From positions 1 through 63,518 of the forward strand of contig DXJO01000013.1 in the NCBI GenBank assembly GCA_019057475.1: a stretch of DNA of 63,518 nt, written 5' to 3'. The DNA comes from Candidatus Thorarchaeota archaeon. Its GTDB lineage: Archaea > Asgardarchaeota > Thorarchaeia > Thorarchaeales > Thorarchaeaceae. The notes below the pieces were generated by a model that ran no database searches, had not been told where the DNA came from, and saw nothing but the letters and a program-made list of their open reading frames with translations. Position numbers and translations under genes: made by a program. Of this stretch, positions 41,830 through 50,253 are shown one piece after another (positions within the stretch are counted from its first letter, which is position 1; each line of letters starts with the position of its first letter).

Positions 41830-42660
41830 ATGGAGTCCTCTGATTGCCTAGCTGCACAGCAAGAGGCTGAAGAGAAGGCAAGCAGAGGTAGCAACGAAGA
41901 GGCAACAGAGCTCTTCGCTCGCTCAGCGAAATGCTGGCAACGATGGGAATCCTTCGCAAAGGCCGCAGGTTGCTACGAGCGTGCGTATGAACATGCAATG
42001 CTGTCGCAACGGTACTCAAAGGCTGCAAATCTGCTGATGAATGCAGGATCATCGTGGATTAAGCAGGGGGAGCATGAAAAGTTCGAGATAGACTGTCAGA
42101 TAGCAGCAGAGGCCCACATAATGGCCGCTGAGGAGGAAAAAGATCCTGAGCACTTCGTTGTGGGCGCATTCTGTGCAATAACCGGCGGCGACCTTGAGAT
42201 GGCAAAACAGTTGATTCATGCGGCAGCGGAAACTACAAAGGGCCAGGTAAAGGAACTTATCAATCTCGCACTGATGCTGAGCGAGTATCAGTTTGGAGAA
42301 GCAGATCGATACATCGAGTCTACTATAGTGGAAATTCATGACCGGGATAAAATCCGTGAGGTGCGCAAAATCTTTGAACTGGTCTTTGCTGGTTTCGTCA
42401 GAACCTCACTAGAGTCCGAAGCTGCACTGACGATTGTCAGTCTAGTCGAAAGCACAGGCTTAGAGAACACCAAAGTGGAGAAACTTGTCAGAAAAGGTGT
42501 CGAAGAGGGTCTTATTCCAGCCTACTTTGATAATGAATCGAAAGAGCTAGTCATTGACGCGGACAGGTATGATATGGAGGCTCTCGAGTTAAGGCAAGGC
42601 CCCATTCTTAGTAGGGACCTCAAGGATCCGGGAGCATGGGACATCGACCCGGACGAATGA
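41830..42660 (+). CDS. TPR/SNAP-like helical repeat protein with PCI-like winged-helix end
   Basis: A 276-aa protein. Residues 1-165 are paired helices of the TPR/alpha-SNAP type (EATELFARSAKCWQRWESFA, then KAAGCYERAYEHAMLSQRYS, and others). Residues about 195-250 resemble a winged-helix as found at the end of PCI/proteasome-lid-type proteins: TSLESEAALTIVSLVESTGL, then ENTKVEKLVRKGVEEGLIPA with a strand pair FDNESKELVI. The combination of helical repeats with a terminal winged helix is the PCI layout (COP9, proteasome lid, eIF3), but similarity is only architectural here. ATG start; cytosolic. Confidence 0.65.
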   Translation: MESSDCLAAQQEAEEKASRGSNEEATELFARSAKCWQRWESFAKAAGCYERAYEHAMLSQRYSKAANLLMNAGSSWIKQGEHEKFEIDCQIAAEAHIMAAEEEKDPEHFVVGAFCAITGGDLEMAKQLIHAAAETTKGQVKELINLALMLSEYQFGEADRYIESTIVEIHDRDKIREVRKIFELVFAGFVRTSLESEAALTIVSLVESTGLENTKVEKLVRKGVEEGLIPAYFDNESKELVIDADRYDMEALELRQGPILSRDLKDPGAWDIDPDE

Positions 42661-42766
42661 ATGACCTCAAACCGATATTCCTCCGTCTTAATGCTCTGAG
42701 AAATTCTTTTTAGTACGATTGCTGACTCATGCTTAGTTCGCCCTGCATGAAACACAGGTGTCGCTG

Positions 42767-42988
42767 ATGGCAAAAGGGATGAAATGGCTGCAATGTCCAG
42801 TCTGCAAGCAGACAATTTACTGGAAAATCCCTGAAGCTGCAATGAAAGAAGTGAAGCGATTCCCTGCCGCAATAATCATCAAGCATGACGACCACTACCT
42901 AATTGTGTACGTGGATAGCCATCTTCAGCTTGCAGATACAGAAATAGCCAGTGCATTCGTAGAAGGATTGGCGCAGAAGAAGGAGTAG
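42767..42988 (+). CDS. 73-aa protein with one CxxC
   Basis: A small protein with WLQCPVCKQTIYWK near the start and a charged, helical remainder ending LAQKKE. One CxxC alone cannot make a full zinc site unless it dimerises. The start is ATG 42767 or GTG 42758. A TATA-like TTTTTAGTAC lies about 50 bp upstream. It is convergent with the helical protein that follows. Function unknown. Confidence 0.55.
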   Translation: MAKGMKWLQCPVCKQTIYWKIPEAAMKEVKRFPAAIIIKHDDHYLIVYVDSHLQLADTEIASAFVEGLAQKKE

Positions 42989-43009
42989 TTGCATTCTCTT
43001 CGCGAGTAT

Positions 43010-43591
43010 CTACTGCTGAACGCCGAATGGTACAGCAAGTCCATTATCGTAAGCCCACTCAAGCACTCTGGATGCCTGCGCACTTGCCATGTTCCAGGTC
43101 TGGAGATAGGAAACCAAGCGCTCGACCCCGATCACCCAGTCAGACAGTAATTCTTCAATCCTTCGTCGGATGTTTGGTTCTTTGACCTCTTTCAGTATGG
43201 GAAGTAGACTGCTAACCAGACTTTGCGATAGCACGAGTATTGTTTCCAGTCGAGCGACCCACTCTTCCCGAGGCAAGCCTTGTAAGGTCTGAGCTACTGC
43301 GAGATGGTAGTCGTACTGTGCGGTGAAATACCTCAGACGCCAGCCGAGAACCTCTAGCACCAGCGAACGGTGAGCAGCGGTCGGTGCAGTCTTCATCATT
43401 AGTGAGAGAAAGCGTTCATGCATCTCATCGGCAGACTGGCTTGCTTCGAAGAACAGTGCCATCGCCTGCTGATAGTCTTCCATAGCAAGGCATGCTTCTG
43501 CTTGTTTAGATGCTTTCCTAAACTGCTCGAGAACCCTTCGAGTTCTTCCGGCTATGTCAGGAGTCGATCTGCTATCATTGGTTCCCGTCAC
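43010..43591 (-). CDS. helical protein of unknown function
   Basis: A 193-aa almost entirely helical protein with no membrane segment. Residues 25-60 (RKASKQAEACLAMEDYQQAM, then ALFFEASQSADEM) look like a TPR-type or MIT-like helical hairpin. Residues about 75-180 are long helices with many Leu and Trp. MIT domains bind ESCRT-III tails, and Asgard archaea have ESCRT, but the resemblance is slight and not enough to name it. GTG start at 43591 with GGTGT 6 nt upstream. Confidence 0.55.
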   Translation of the reverse strand: MTGTNDSRSTPDIAGRTRRVLEQFRKASKQAEACLAMEDYQQAMALFFEASQSADEMHERFLSLMMKTAPTAAHRSLVLEVLGWRLRYFTAQYDYHLAVAQTLQGLPREEWVARLETILVLSQSLVSSLLPILKEVKEPNIRRRIEELLSDWVIGVERLVSYLQTWNMASAQASRVLEWAYDNGLAVPFGVQQ

Positions 43592-43703
43592 TTGTTACAC
43601 CAGCTAACTCATCCGCCCGTTCGGTGTTTCATCTCATAGATTTCAAGTCAATAATCGCCCTAAAACAAATCTATGATGTCCTCGCTCATCGTAACGGCTC
43701 CAA

Positions 43704-44693
43704 TCAGTTCAGGTCGAGTGACAAGGGGGGCTTATTCTTCCGCTTGTACTCCTCAGTTGCCTTGGTCCAGTTCATGAATGCTTCATCCGGGGGATATTCC
43801 ACGTAGAGTTTTTCGCGCTTCGCCTCAAGTGGTCGATTCTCAAGACCAGCCAATTGTGCCATGGTGATGAGCTTGTTGCCAGCCGCTGAAGCTACATCTA
43901 TGGCTGGTGATAGCCAAGACTCCCAATGTGGGGACCTCAACAAGTGATGGTCCACAACAAGTGTGGGGATTTGCGACGCGAGCTCGATTATGGCTGAGAG
44001 CGCGGAGGCTTTGTCCCCCTCCTCAAATCGACTGAGATAGATGGGGGGGCCTCCGATTATGGCAAGGTCTGCACGAGAAGATATGCAGTACTCAAGCGCC
44101 TGTTGAGCTACTGGACCTTGAACGTCAGGCGCAAACAGGACTTTTTTCCCGCCGTGGCTAATTACCGTGGCAATAACATAGCCAAGGAAGGTCGATTCTG
44201 TACCGTGCGGCAGTGGTTGAGAATACGTAACTAGAGTGTCACCAAAAGACCAGGATTGGCCATCTGCCCATCGAATCTCCCCTACTATTCCATCCAAGTC
44301 TTTCTGGAAGGAGTGTGCTCTGCGCTTCTGAGAGTGATTGATATGTGATCTGGCGTCTTTCGCAAGAACTGTCTTTCCCTCGAACATGCGTTGAAGCTCT
44401 TCCCGGGAACCGAGGGTGTACGTGAAGTCGGTAAACCCAGGTCGTACGTGGTCATAATGATAGTGTGATACAGAAAGCAAGTTTGCTTTCCTAGCTGACA
44501 TAAAGATGGACTCCAGGGATTTCAGAAGAAGTTCATACTCTAATGGGTGTGGCTCAAGTCGATACCTCTTGGAGAGTGCTGCTGACGGATCAAGAACAAT
44601 GGAGAGATCCGGAGTTGTGATTTGGGTGCATAAGGAACGTACTCCCATACTCTCTGCTGCCAGAGGCGTTATCTCCATCTCACCCAGAATCAC
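43704..44693 (-). CDS. UPF0282-type MBL-fold protein
   Basis: A 329-aa archaeal metallo-beta-lactamase-fold protein of the UPF0282 kind. The first metal motif is SVSHYHYDHVRPG (HxHxDH). FAPDVQGPV, LAIIGGPPIYLSR and LVVDHHLLRSPHW are family-type segments. It is typical that two His-rich motifs are conserved but the hydrolase substrate is unknown. The GTG start overlaps the Nudix gene stop by 4 bp, so the pair is translationally coupled. Confidence 0.88.
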   Translation of the reverse strand: MILGEMEITPLAAESMGVRSLCTQITTPDLSIVLDPSAALSKRYRLEPHPLEYELLLKSLESIFMSARKANLLSVSHYHYDHVRPGFTDFTYTLGSREELQRMFEGKTVLAKDARSHINHSQKRRAHSFQKDLDGIVGEIRWADGQSWSFGDTLVTYSQPLPHGTESTFLGYVIATVISHGGKKVLFAPDVQGPVAQQALEYCISSRADLAIIGGPPIYLSRFEEGDKASALSAIIELASQIPTLVVDHHLLRSPHWESWLSPAIDVASAAGNKLITMAQLAGLENRPLEAKREKLYVEYPPDEAFMNWTKATEEYKRKNKPPLSLDLN

Positions 44694-45184
44694 GAGTCTG
44701 CCTTCCTGTAGTAGTTGAGATGATACCGGGCTCCATCATGCAAGAGCTCTGCTTCGTACATTCCGGACCAACCAGCCGCGACATTGAAGCTCTGGAACAT
44801 ATGCCAGTCAGATGGAAGGAAATCCGCATCCTCTCCAAGAACCTCATCCAAAGTGAAGAGCTTCAAGTCGCCTTCTCGATGGCTATCTTTGAAGTCATCA
44901 ATTTCAGCATAACCAACGAAGATTAGGAAGTGAGCGGAAAGCTCCTGATTCGAAGAAATTAGACGTTCTGAAACCATTCCACGAGATTCATAGTTCCGAA
45001 CTACTGTTGCGCCGGTTTCTTCCATGACCTCTCGTGCTGCGGCATCATGTATATGCTCTCCGAGATTCACTTTCCCACCGACCATGCTCCATAGATTTTC
45101 ATACGGCGGCTTGCGACGCTTAATGAACAGGTATTGATTATCACACCGTAGAATTGTAATCGCGATTGGCACTAGACTAGCCAT
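44690..45184 (-). CDS. Nudix hydrolase
   Basis: A 164-aa Nudix enzyme. The Nudix box reads GKVNLGEHIHDAAAREVMEE and continues TGA (G-x5-E-x7-REUxEExGU is satisfied). It is preceded by KRRKPPYENLWSMVGGKVN as in MutT-like members and followed by a beta strand VGYAEIDDF. It hydrolyses nucleoside diphosphates linked to another group; the substrate is unknown. ATG 45184 with GGTGA 9 nt upstream is preferred to the longer GTG at 45196. The gene overlaps the MBL gene downstream. Confidence 0.92.
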   Translation of the reverse strand: MASLVPIAITILRCDNQYLFIKRRKPPYENLWSMVGGKVNLGEHIHDAAAREVMEETGATVVRNYESRGMVSERLISSNQELSAHFLIFVGYAEIDDFKDSHREGDLKLFTLDEVLGEDADFLPSDWHMFQSFNVAAGWSGMYEAELLHDGARYHLNYYRKADS

Positions 45185-45342
45185 CGTGTAATTCACCAGC
45201 TATTGAACTAGGAAAACGGGAGCGTGGCTTTAAATCTAGGGAAGGTGTGGTTGCACAGCTTCGGATTCATGCAAGATGATGCCTAGGAAATTAGAGGTAA
45301 CATTCTTAGCAACCACATCCCAATTGCAGTCAGGTCTTTGCT

Positions 45343-46821
45343 TTGGGAAACATTCTGCGTGACGAGAACAGAACGAGGATATTGGCGACGATAACGCCCT
45401 CCAAGAGCGAAATCCTTGATCAACAGGAAATCATCAAGAAGCTCACTCACGCACTCGAACAACAAGCAATGGTACAAGGGCGAATCTACTCGTTCATTGA
45501 AGCTCAAGGCTCCACAGGTAAGAAACAAACACAATTGAAAGATGCAGCAGACATCGATCTATTTGTAGGGCTCAGACCAGATGATTACTCGGAAACCCTG
45601 TTACTCTCAGCGACTGAGCGGCACCGGGCACTTGATGTAACGCTTAACGATATTGTGGAGAAGTGGTTCATTCCAGCCATTCAAGATCTGAACGTTCATG
45701 ATGTGCAGAAAACCTTCTCGCAACATCCATACCTATCGTTGAAAGCGGATGGACTTGACGTCGACATACTATGCTGCTTTGATATCTCCCAAGCCGAGAT
45801 TATGTCAAAAGGACCCATAACAGCTGTGGACAGGACCGTTCATCACTCACGTTATATCGCCGACAACCTGACAGAGAAGATGAGAGAGGATGTGCGACTT
45901 CTCAAATCATTTGTGCGTGCTAGTCATGCCTATGGCGACATGTGTGCAGTGGGAAGAATGGGCTTCACCGGGTACGCACTGGAACTTCTTGTAGTCGCCT
46001 CGGGTTCACTTGATGGTGCATTGAAAGCATTGGCCGCCCTAGATCAAGCCCCCCACGACCCTCTGAGTCGATCGCTGAAGCAACTGAAGAAGATCCCAGC
46101 TTTTCGCAACGATATCATCTTCATTATAGATCCTGTCGACATTGGAAGGAACGTGGCCTCTAGTTTTTCACGCCGGGCATACAGCTGGCTGAAGAAGAGA
46201 ATCCAAGAGATGAGGAGCGCAGCAAAAGCACGGAAGCACGAAGTGGTAATGGGTGCGTTTCTGGAAAGACCAATCCCTACAGATATTTTGCCTGACTGGC
46301 TTGTTCCCCATGCCCTAGCCTACGAGTTTGCATCCGATGGGTCAGTACATTACACTGTTCTCAGAGACAAGCTGTACAGGCTAGCACGGAAGGTTTCTTC
46401 CCAATTGAAACATGAACGGACTGGAGAATCAAGATTCGGAAACATCTTGACCGAAGTGTACTTTGAAGATGCCACGTTCTCGATTGGTTTCTTGATTGAG
46501 AGCCCTGCTGCTGAAGAATCGTATGAACGAAGGGGGCCGCCAGCAGAGCTCACTGAGGGAGCGAGGGAGTTTAGGAAAACACACAAGGAAGTATCTGAGA
46601 GAGATGGCTTCCTGTGGACCATTGCGAGAAGGGAATGGACAGATGCCTTCGCGCTTGCTGATAACATTGTAGGTCGGAGCCCCATAAATGGACTCACGCG
46701 CGGTCCTGACAGGGGAATAGTTTCTACTAGAGTGTTGAATGCGCTCTATCTGTACGCGGTTCCTGTGGAACGTGTTTTGCTCGAACAGTGGCAAGGATTT
46801 AAGGAGCAAGGCACCGAGTAA
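45343..46821 (+). CDS. cca: CCA-adding enzyme, archaeal class I
   Basis: A 492-aa tRNA nucleotidyltransferase that builds or repairs the 3' CCA end. The class I signature is GSTGKKQTQLKDAADIDLFV (residues 56-75), with GS at 56-57 and the catalytic DID at 70-72. The third carboxylate is in LDVDILCCFD. The central and tail domains have GFTGYALELLVV, IFIIDPVDIGRNVASSFSRR and the C-terminal RNA-binding region; length is near normal. The start TTG 45343 is the longest; a TTG at 45382 (near LATITPSKSEI) is plausible. It is followed by the HDAC gene 15 bp later. Confidence 0.94.
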   Translation: MGNILRDENRTRILATITPSKSEILDQQEIIKKLTHALEQQAMVQGRIYSFIEAQGSTGKKQTQLKDAADIDLFVGLRPDDYSETLLLSATERHRALDVTLNDIVEKWFIPAIQDLNVHDVQKTFSQHPYLSLKADGLDVDILCCFDISQAEIMSKGPITAVDRTVHHSRYIADNLTEKMREDVRLLKSFVRASHAYGDMCAVGRMGFTGYALELLVVASGSLDGALKALAALDQAPHDPLSRSLKQLKKIPAFRNDIIFIIDPVDIGRNVASSFSRRAYSWLKKRIQEMRSAAKARKHEVVMGAFLERPIPTDILPDWLVPHALAYEFASDGSVHYTVLRDKLYRLARKVSSQLKHERTGESRFGNILTEVYFEDATFSIGFLIESPAAEESYERRGPPAELTEGAREFRKTHKEVSERDGFLWTIARREWTDAFALADNIVGRSPINGLTRGPDRGIVSTRVLNALYLYAVPVERVLLEQWQGFKEQGTE

Positions 46822-46836
46822 GCTAAGTGACTAATC

Positions 46837-47907
46837 GTGCCATCAGGGATTGCCTTCATATCTCACCCGAAGTCCATTCTGCATAGACAGCCCTTTCCAA
46901 GGCCGCATCTTGAGTCCTTTGATAGCCCTATCAGAGTTCAGATGGCTGAGAAGCATCTGTCAGAGAGAGGTATGCTCCAAAAAATGAGTAGAGTGAAAGC
47001 ACCCAAGGCGACTCCGGAGGATGCCCTGCTCGTTCATTCCGCATATCTCGTTGACACTGTTGGGTTGATGTCAGACTTGGGTAGCGGGGAGCTTGGTGAT
47101 GGCGCCTATGCGAGCCCGGACCTTCTGGAAACAGCCCTTATAGCAATGGGAGGCTCTATGAAGGCAGCGGAGATTGTCGTGTCAGAAGAAGCTAGACACG
47201 CATTCGCATTGATGAGACCTCCGGGGCATCATGCGAGTGTGTCAACACCAATGGGGCTCTGCTACTTCAACAACGTAGCAGTCGCAGTGAAACACATCAT
47301 GAAACGCCACGGCATCAAACGTGTATCGATTCTGGACTTCGACGCCCATCATGGAAATGGCACATCCGAGATATTCTACACACATCCTGGAGTCCAGTAC
47401 ATCTCGTTACACGAATATGACTACGAGAACTTCGGACTGGGGCATTACGAGGAGATTGGCTACGGAGAAGGAAAGGGTACAAACATCAACATCCCCTTGC
47501 TTGAAGCGTCTCCTGACGTTTCCTACAAGACGGCAATAGAGAGAGTTGTGCGACCCATTCTTGAATCATTCAAGCCCGAAGTTATTGCCGTTTCAGCGGG
47601 CTACGACCCACACTATGCCGACCCTGTTGGCAATATGAATGTCGACAGCTCGACGTTCTGGGAGTTCGGACACGCTGTCAATGAGGTTGTAAGTGCACTT
47701 GGAGCAAAGGGATCATTCTGGGTTCTTGAGGGGGGGTATAATCCTCTAGTTCTTGGCCCCTGCATTGAAACAAGCCTTCAAGGGTTGCAGGGGAAGAAGA
47801 AAGAGAAATTCGATGATCAAGTTATCCGGGAAGTAAGAGATGAGCTCGTCAACGCCAACAACCAAGTGTTTGACAAAGTCCTAGAAACCCTAGCTCCCTT
47901 CATGTGA
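46837..47907 (+). CDS. histone-deacetylase superfamily hydrolase
   Basis: A 356-aa zinc deacetylase of the HDAC/acetoin-utilisation/acetylpolyamine class. Zinc and catalytic residues are visible: RPPGHHAS (the two catalytic His), ILDFDAHHGNGT (Asp and His ligands), and SAGYDPHYADP (Asp ligand). Also present are GLCYFNNVAVAVKHIM and WVLEGGYN. Whether it acts on proteins, polyamines or other acetyl amides cannot be told; the short length favours small substrates or lysine. GTG start at 46837. It lies directly after cca. Confidence 0.92.
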   Translation: MPSGIAFISHPKSILHRQPFPRPHLESFDSPIRVQMAEKHLSERGMLQKMSRVKAPKATPEDALLVHSAYLVDTVGLMSDLGSGELGDGAYASPDLLETALIAMGGSMKAAEIVVSEEARHAFALMRPPGHHASVSTPMGLCYFNNVAVAVKHIMKRHGIKRVSILDFDAHHGNGTSEIFYTHPGVQYISLHEYDYENFGLGHYEEIGYGEGKGTNINIPLLEASPDVSYKTAIERVVRPILESFKPEVIAVSAGYDPHYADPVGNMNVDSSTFWEFGHAVNEVVSALGAKGSFWVLEGGYNPLVLGPCIETSLQGLQGKKKEKFDDQVIREVRDELVNANNQVFDKVLETLAPFM

Positions 47908-47944
47908 GTATATTTCCTACGCCCCACGCCCTGACGACATGGAC

Positions 47945-47955
47945 AAGATTTTAAG
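47945..47955 (+). promoter_or_regulatory. putative promoter of eS26
   Basis: AGATTTTAAGG resembles a TATA box 50 bp upstream of the eS26 start, giving a leader of about 25-30 nt. Confidence 0.4.
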
Positions 47956-48003
47956 GTCAACGGGCATGGGCGGCTTAAGAACGAGTTACGGTGGAACGTG
48001 GAA

Positions 48004-48297
48004 GTGGCCAAAAAAAGAAAATCTGGCGGACGCTCGAAAGGCAGCTCCGGCAAGTCCAAAACTGTCCAGTGTTCGAAATGCGGACGTATGATCCCCGTAG
48101 ACAAGGCAAAACGTCACACCAAGCGGGTTTCGCTTGTAGACTATCAGCTTGCGCGAGAACTGAGACAGCAAGGAAGCTTCATACAGACCAAGCAAATCAC
48201 TCAATACTATTGTGTAAGCTGTGCTGTGCATACAGGCAGAGTTCAGATTCGGCAAGCCAGCGAGAGGAAGACTGTACCGCGCCGTCGACGCTATTAG
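48004..48297 (+). CDS. rps26e: ribosomal protein eS26
   Basis: A 97-aa small-subunit protein, eukaryotic/archaeal eS26. The Lys/Arg-rich start AKKRKSGGRSKGSSG, the CSKCGRMIPVDKAKRHTKRV core and the YYCVSCAVHTGRVQIR end with two CxxC pairs form the zinc site. It contacts the mRNA exit channel. The GTG at 48004 gives the family start MAKKR; another GTG at 47998 lies two codons upstream. eS26 occurs in only some archaea, so its presence supports an Asgard or TACK origin. Confidence 0.95.
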   Translation: MAKKRKSGGRSKGSSGKSKTVQCSKCGRMIPVDKAKRHTKRVSLVDYQLARELRQQGSFIQTKQITQYYCVSCAVHTGRVQIRQASERKTVPRRRRY

Positions 48298-48376
48298 GCA
48301 AAATTGCAAGATGTCCGTCTATCGAAGTAACCCTACAACAGAAGGCCAATGGAATCTTACCTAGCTGGTACTCCAA

Positions 48377-48970
48377 ATGACCCAACCCACAGGATTGCTC
48401 AGGTTCATACAGGTTTTGCCACAGTCTTCGACTGACGGGAAATTCCTACTTAGGGACTTGCCGGGCTCTGGAAAACGGATAGATATTTTGTGCCGTGTGC
48501 TTGCAGCTTGCTTTGACTGGGGCCCTTCTACATGGCCAAAGTCTCTGTTAGAGTTGACAGCTGTCATTGGAAACGAAATTATCTTGACATTTCGCCATTC
48601 AGGGAAAGATCAAGTAAAAGGGGAACCTCAATGGGGCTCAATAATCAGAGATGCGCTGAAAGGCCACTTGTCTGGTAATGTCATTGTCAAGCATTCATCT
48701 CTTCACGATTTTATCGCTGAGCTGCTAGCATCTGCAGGTTCTCAGCTGTGGGTCCTAGAAGAGGACGGCATATCCATCTCCAGATGTATTAGCAATGACG
48801 GGGCATCACAAAGCAGTTTTATTGTCGGAAACCATAGAGGCTTCGATTCAGGGACACAGCGAGTCATTGATAACTGCAACATACCGAGTGTATCGCTCGG
48901 AGCAGCTAGTTATCTGAGTAGCCACTGTATAGCTGCTGTAATCTCAGAGTTTGAAAGGATGATTGAATAA
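48377..48970 (+). CDS. TrmY-like tRNA pseudouridine-54 N1-methyltransferase (SPOUT)
   Basis: A 197-aa SPOUT-class methyltransferase of the DUF358/TrmY family. Diagnostic parts are GKFLLRDLPGSGKRIDILCR (with DLPGS and R-x-D-x-L), FIVGNHRGFDSGTQRVI, and VSLGAASYLSSHCIAAVI at the knot. TrmY methylates N1 of pseudouridine-54 in archaeal tRNAs. The central region is more divergent than usual (TWPKSLLELTAVIGNEI), so the activity is inferred. The ATG of the next gene overlaps its TAA. It is in an RNA-gene neighbourhood (eS26, cca). Confidence 0.82.
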   Translation: MTQPTGLLRFIQVLPQSSTDGKFLLRDLPGSGKRIDILCRVLAACFDWGPSTWPKSLLELTAVIGNEIILTFRHSGKDQVKGEPQWGSIIRDALKGHLSGNVIVKHSSLHDFIAELLASAGSQLWVLEEDGISISRCISNDGASQSSFIVGNHRGFDSGTQRVIDNCNIPSVSLGAASYLSSHCIAAVISEFERMIE

Positions 48971-49320
48971 TGCCAGAGAGTATTCATTCAAAAGAGGAAT
49001 CTAAGGCTATCAAGCGATTAACAGATAAGTTGACAAAGGAGATGCTGTGGGTTTACATTCTTCGACTCCTTCAGGAGAGACCCCTCTACGGATACGAGAT
49101 AAAGCATCTAATAACTCAGAGATTTGCCTTCTCTCCTGCTACTGTCAGCGGCTATGCAATCATTTACAGATTAGTCAGGGATGATCTCATAGAGGCTCAG
49201 AAGCGCGGTGACTCCCCCAGAAAGTACTACACTATCACAGAGAATGGACGTCAAGCAATGAGAGAGGCGAAGGTCTTTCTCGAAAGGACGTTGGGAACGG
49301 TCTTTGACCTAACTGAATGA
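48970..49320 (+). CDS. PadR family transcriptional regulator
   Basis: A 116-aa winged-helix regulator. LWVYILRLLQERPLYGYEIK followed by ATVSGYAIIYRLVRDDLIEA and RKYYTITENGRQAM is the PadR N-terminal signature (YGYEI, IYxxLxxLxxxGL, RKYYxxTxxG). It has only a short C-terminal helix. It is translationally coupled to the TrmY-like gene (ATG overlaps TAA). Its ligand and target are unknown. Confidence 0.93.
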   Translation: MPESIHSKEESKAIKRLTDKLTKEMLWVYILRLLQERPLYGYEIKHLITQRFAFSPATVSGYAIIYRLVRDDLIEAQKRGDSPRKYYTITENGRQAMREAKVFLERTLGTVFDLTE

Positions 49321-49516
49321 CTGTTCAGCAGGCATGCAAGTCAATGCATTTGTGGTCGATCTGCAATTATCCCAGTGCGCTCCTGTAGGTTCGCCCCATA
49401 TCTACAGCGCTCCCCGAGATAATCCGGTCTACACTATGGAAATACGATGTATCAAATACGTTGCATTGTGAACTCCCGATGACAACGATATCAAATGTCG
49501 GGTGATTTACTGCTTT
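49321..49516. other. 196-bp gap with two hairpins
   Basis: CTGTAG/CTACAG arms (about 49384-49408), extended by GCGC on both sides, and CCCGA/TCGGG arms (about 49475-49503) could form stem-loops at the end of the converging transcription units. They may act as terminators or part of a structured RNA. No gene is seen. Confidence 0.35.
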
Positions 49517-50176
49517 CTAACTCCCCCCAATGACCTTACGAGCATATGCGAGACGCTGAACGACAGTAAAATGTGACAGTACACCTACTACAACGATGCA
49601 GATCGTGAGAATGTTCCAGATTTGAAGGGAGAGGAACAGATCAAACGCCCACATGGGAATGGAGGAGCTATAACCCATCCAGCCATCGACTGTGTCAACG
49701 GCCAGAAGAAGAATCCCAACCACTGTGATGAGGAGTTTTTCTTGGCGCTCGGCAATGCCTACAGCGCAATCTTTCATGCCGCCCACAGATTCAGCTTTCG
49801 CGCGGGTAAAGCTAGCCATCAACATCCCGAATAGAGCAAAGTACCCCCAGAACCAAGGCACGAATCCACCCATCATAAGACCCAGCATGAACAGAAACTC
49901 AGCATAGCGGTCCAACGTATGGTCAAATGTTGCCCCAAATCGTGAGATGAGATTCGCAGCGCGCGCTACTGCACCATCGAACATGTCCATAACTACTGTG
50001 AACACCATTAGCGCAAGACCCACCAGAAGGTCACCCAAGTAGAAGAAATAGGCACTAAACAAGGCGATTACTAACGTCAGTGCAGTGATCATGTTTGGAG
50101 TGATTCCAGTGCGCGCCAATGCGCTTCCTACGGGCGTCATGGCTTTCTGATAGCGTTCTCTGAGTTTGCCTAACAT
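49517..50176 (-). CDS. CDP-alcohol phosphatidyltransferase (archaetidylinositol phosphate synthase-like)
   Basis: A 219-aa membrane enzyme with about six helices. The CDP-alcohol phosphotransferase signature is DMFDGAVARAANLISRFGAT followed by FDHTLDR: D-x2-DG-x2-AR...G-x3-D-x3-D. It swaps CMP from CDP-archaeol for an alcohol phosphate. The N-terminus MLGKLRERYQKAMTPVGSAL resembles archaetidylinositol phosphate synthases, and inositol-1-phosphate synthase is in the window, so that product is likely (inference). Longer starts at GTG 50185 and TTG 50215 are possible. It lies downstream of lysS on the same strand. Confidence 0.85.
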   Translation of the reverse strand: MLGKLRERYQKAMTPVGSALARTGITPNMITALTLVIALFSAYFFYLGDLLVGLALMVFTVVMDMFDGAVARAANLISRFGATFDHTLDRYAEFLFMLGLMMGGFVPWFWGYFALFGMLMASFTRAKAESVGGMKDCAVGIAERQEKLLITVVGILLLAVDTVDGWMGYSSSIPMWAFDLFLSLQIWNILTICIVVVGVLSHFTVVQRLAYARKVIGGS

Positions 50177-50253
50177 GGAATTCACATATCCAAATAGATG
50201 GCCGGAATCGTGCAAAGTTGGTGTGTTAATAAACGTGTTGTGGAATTTTCACT

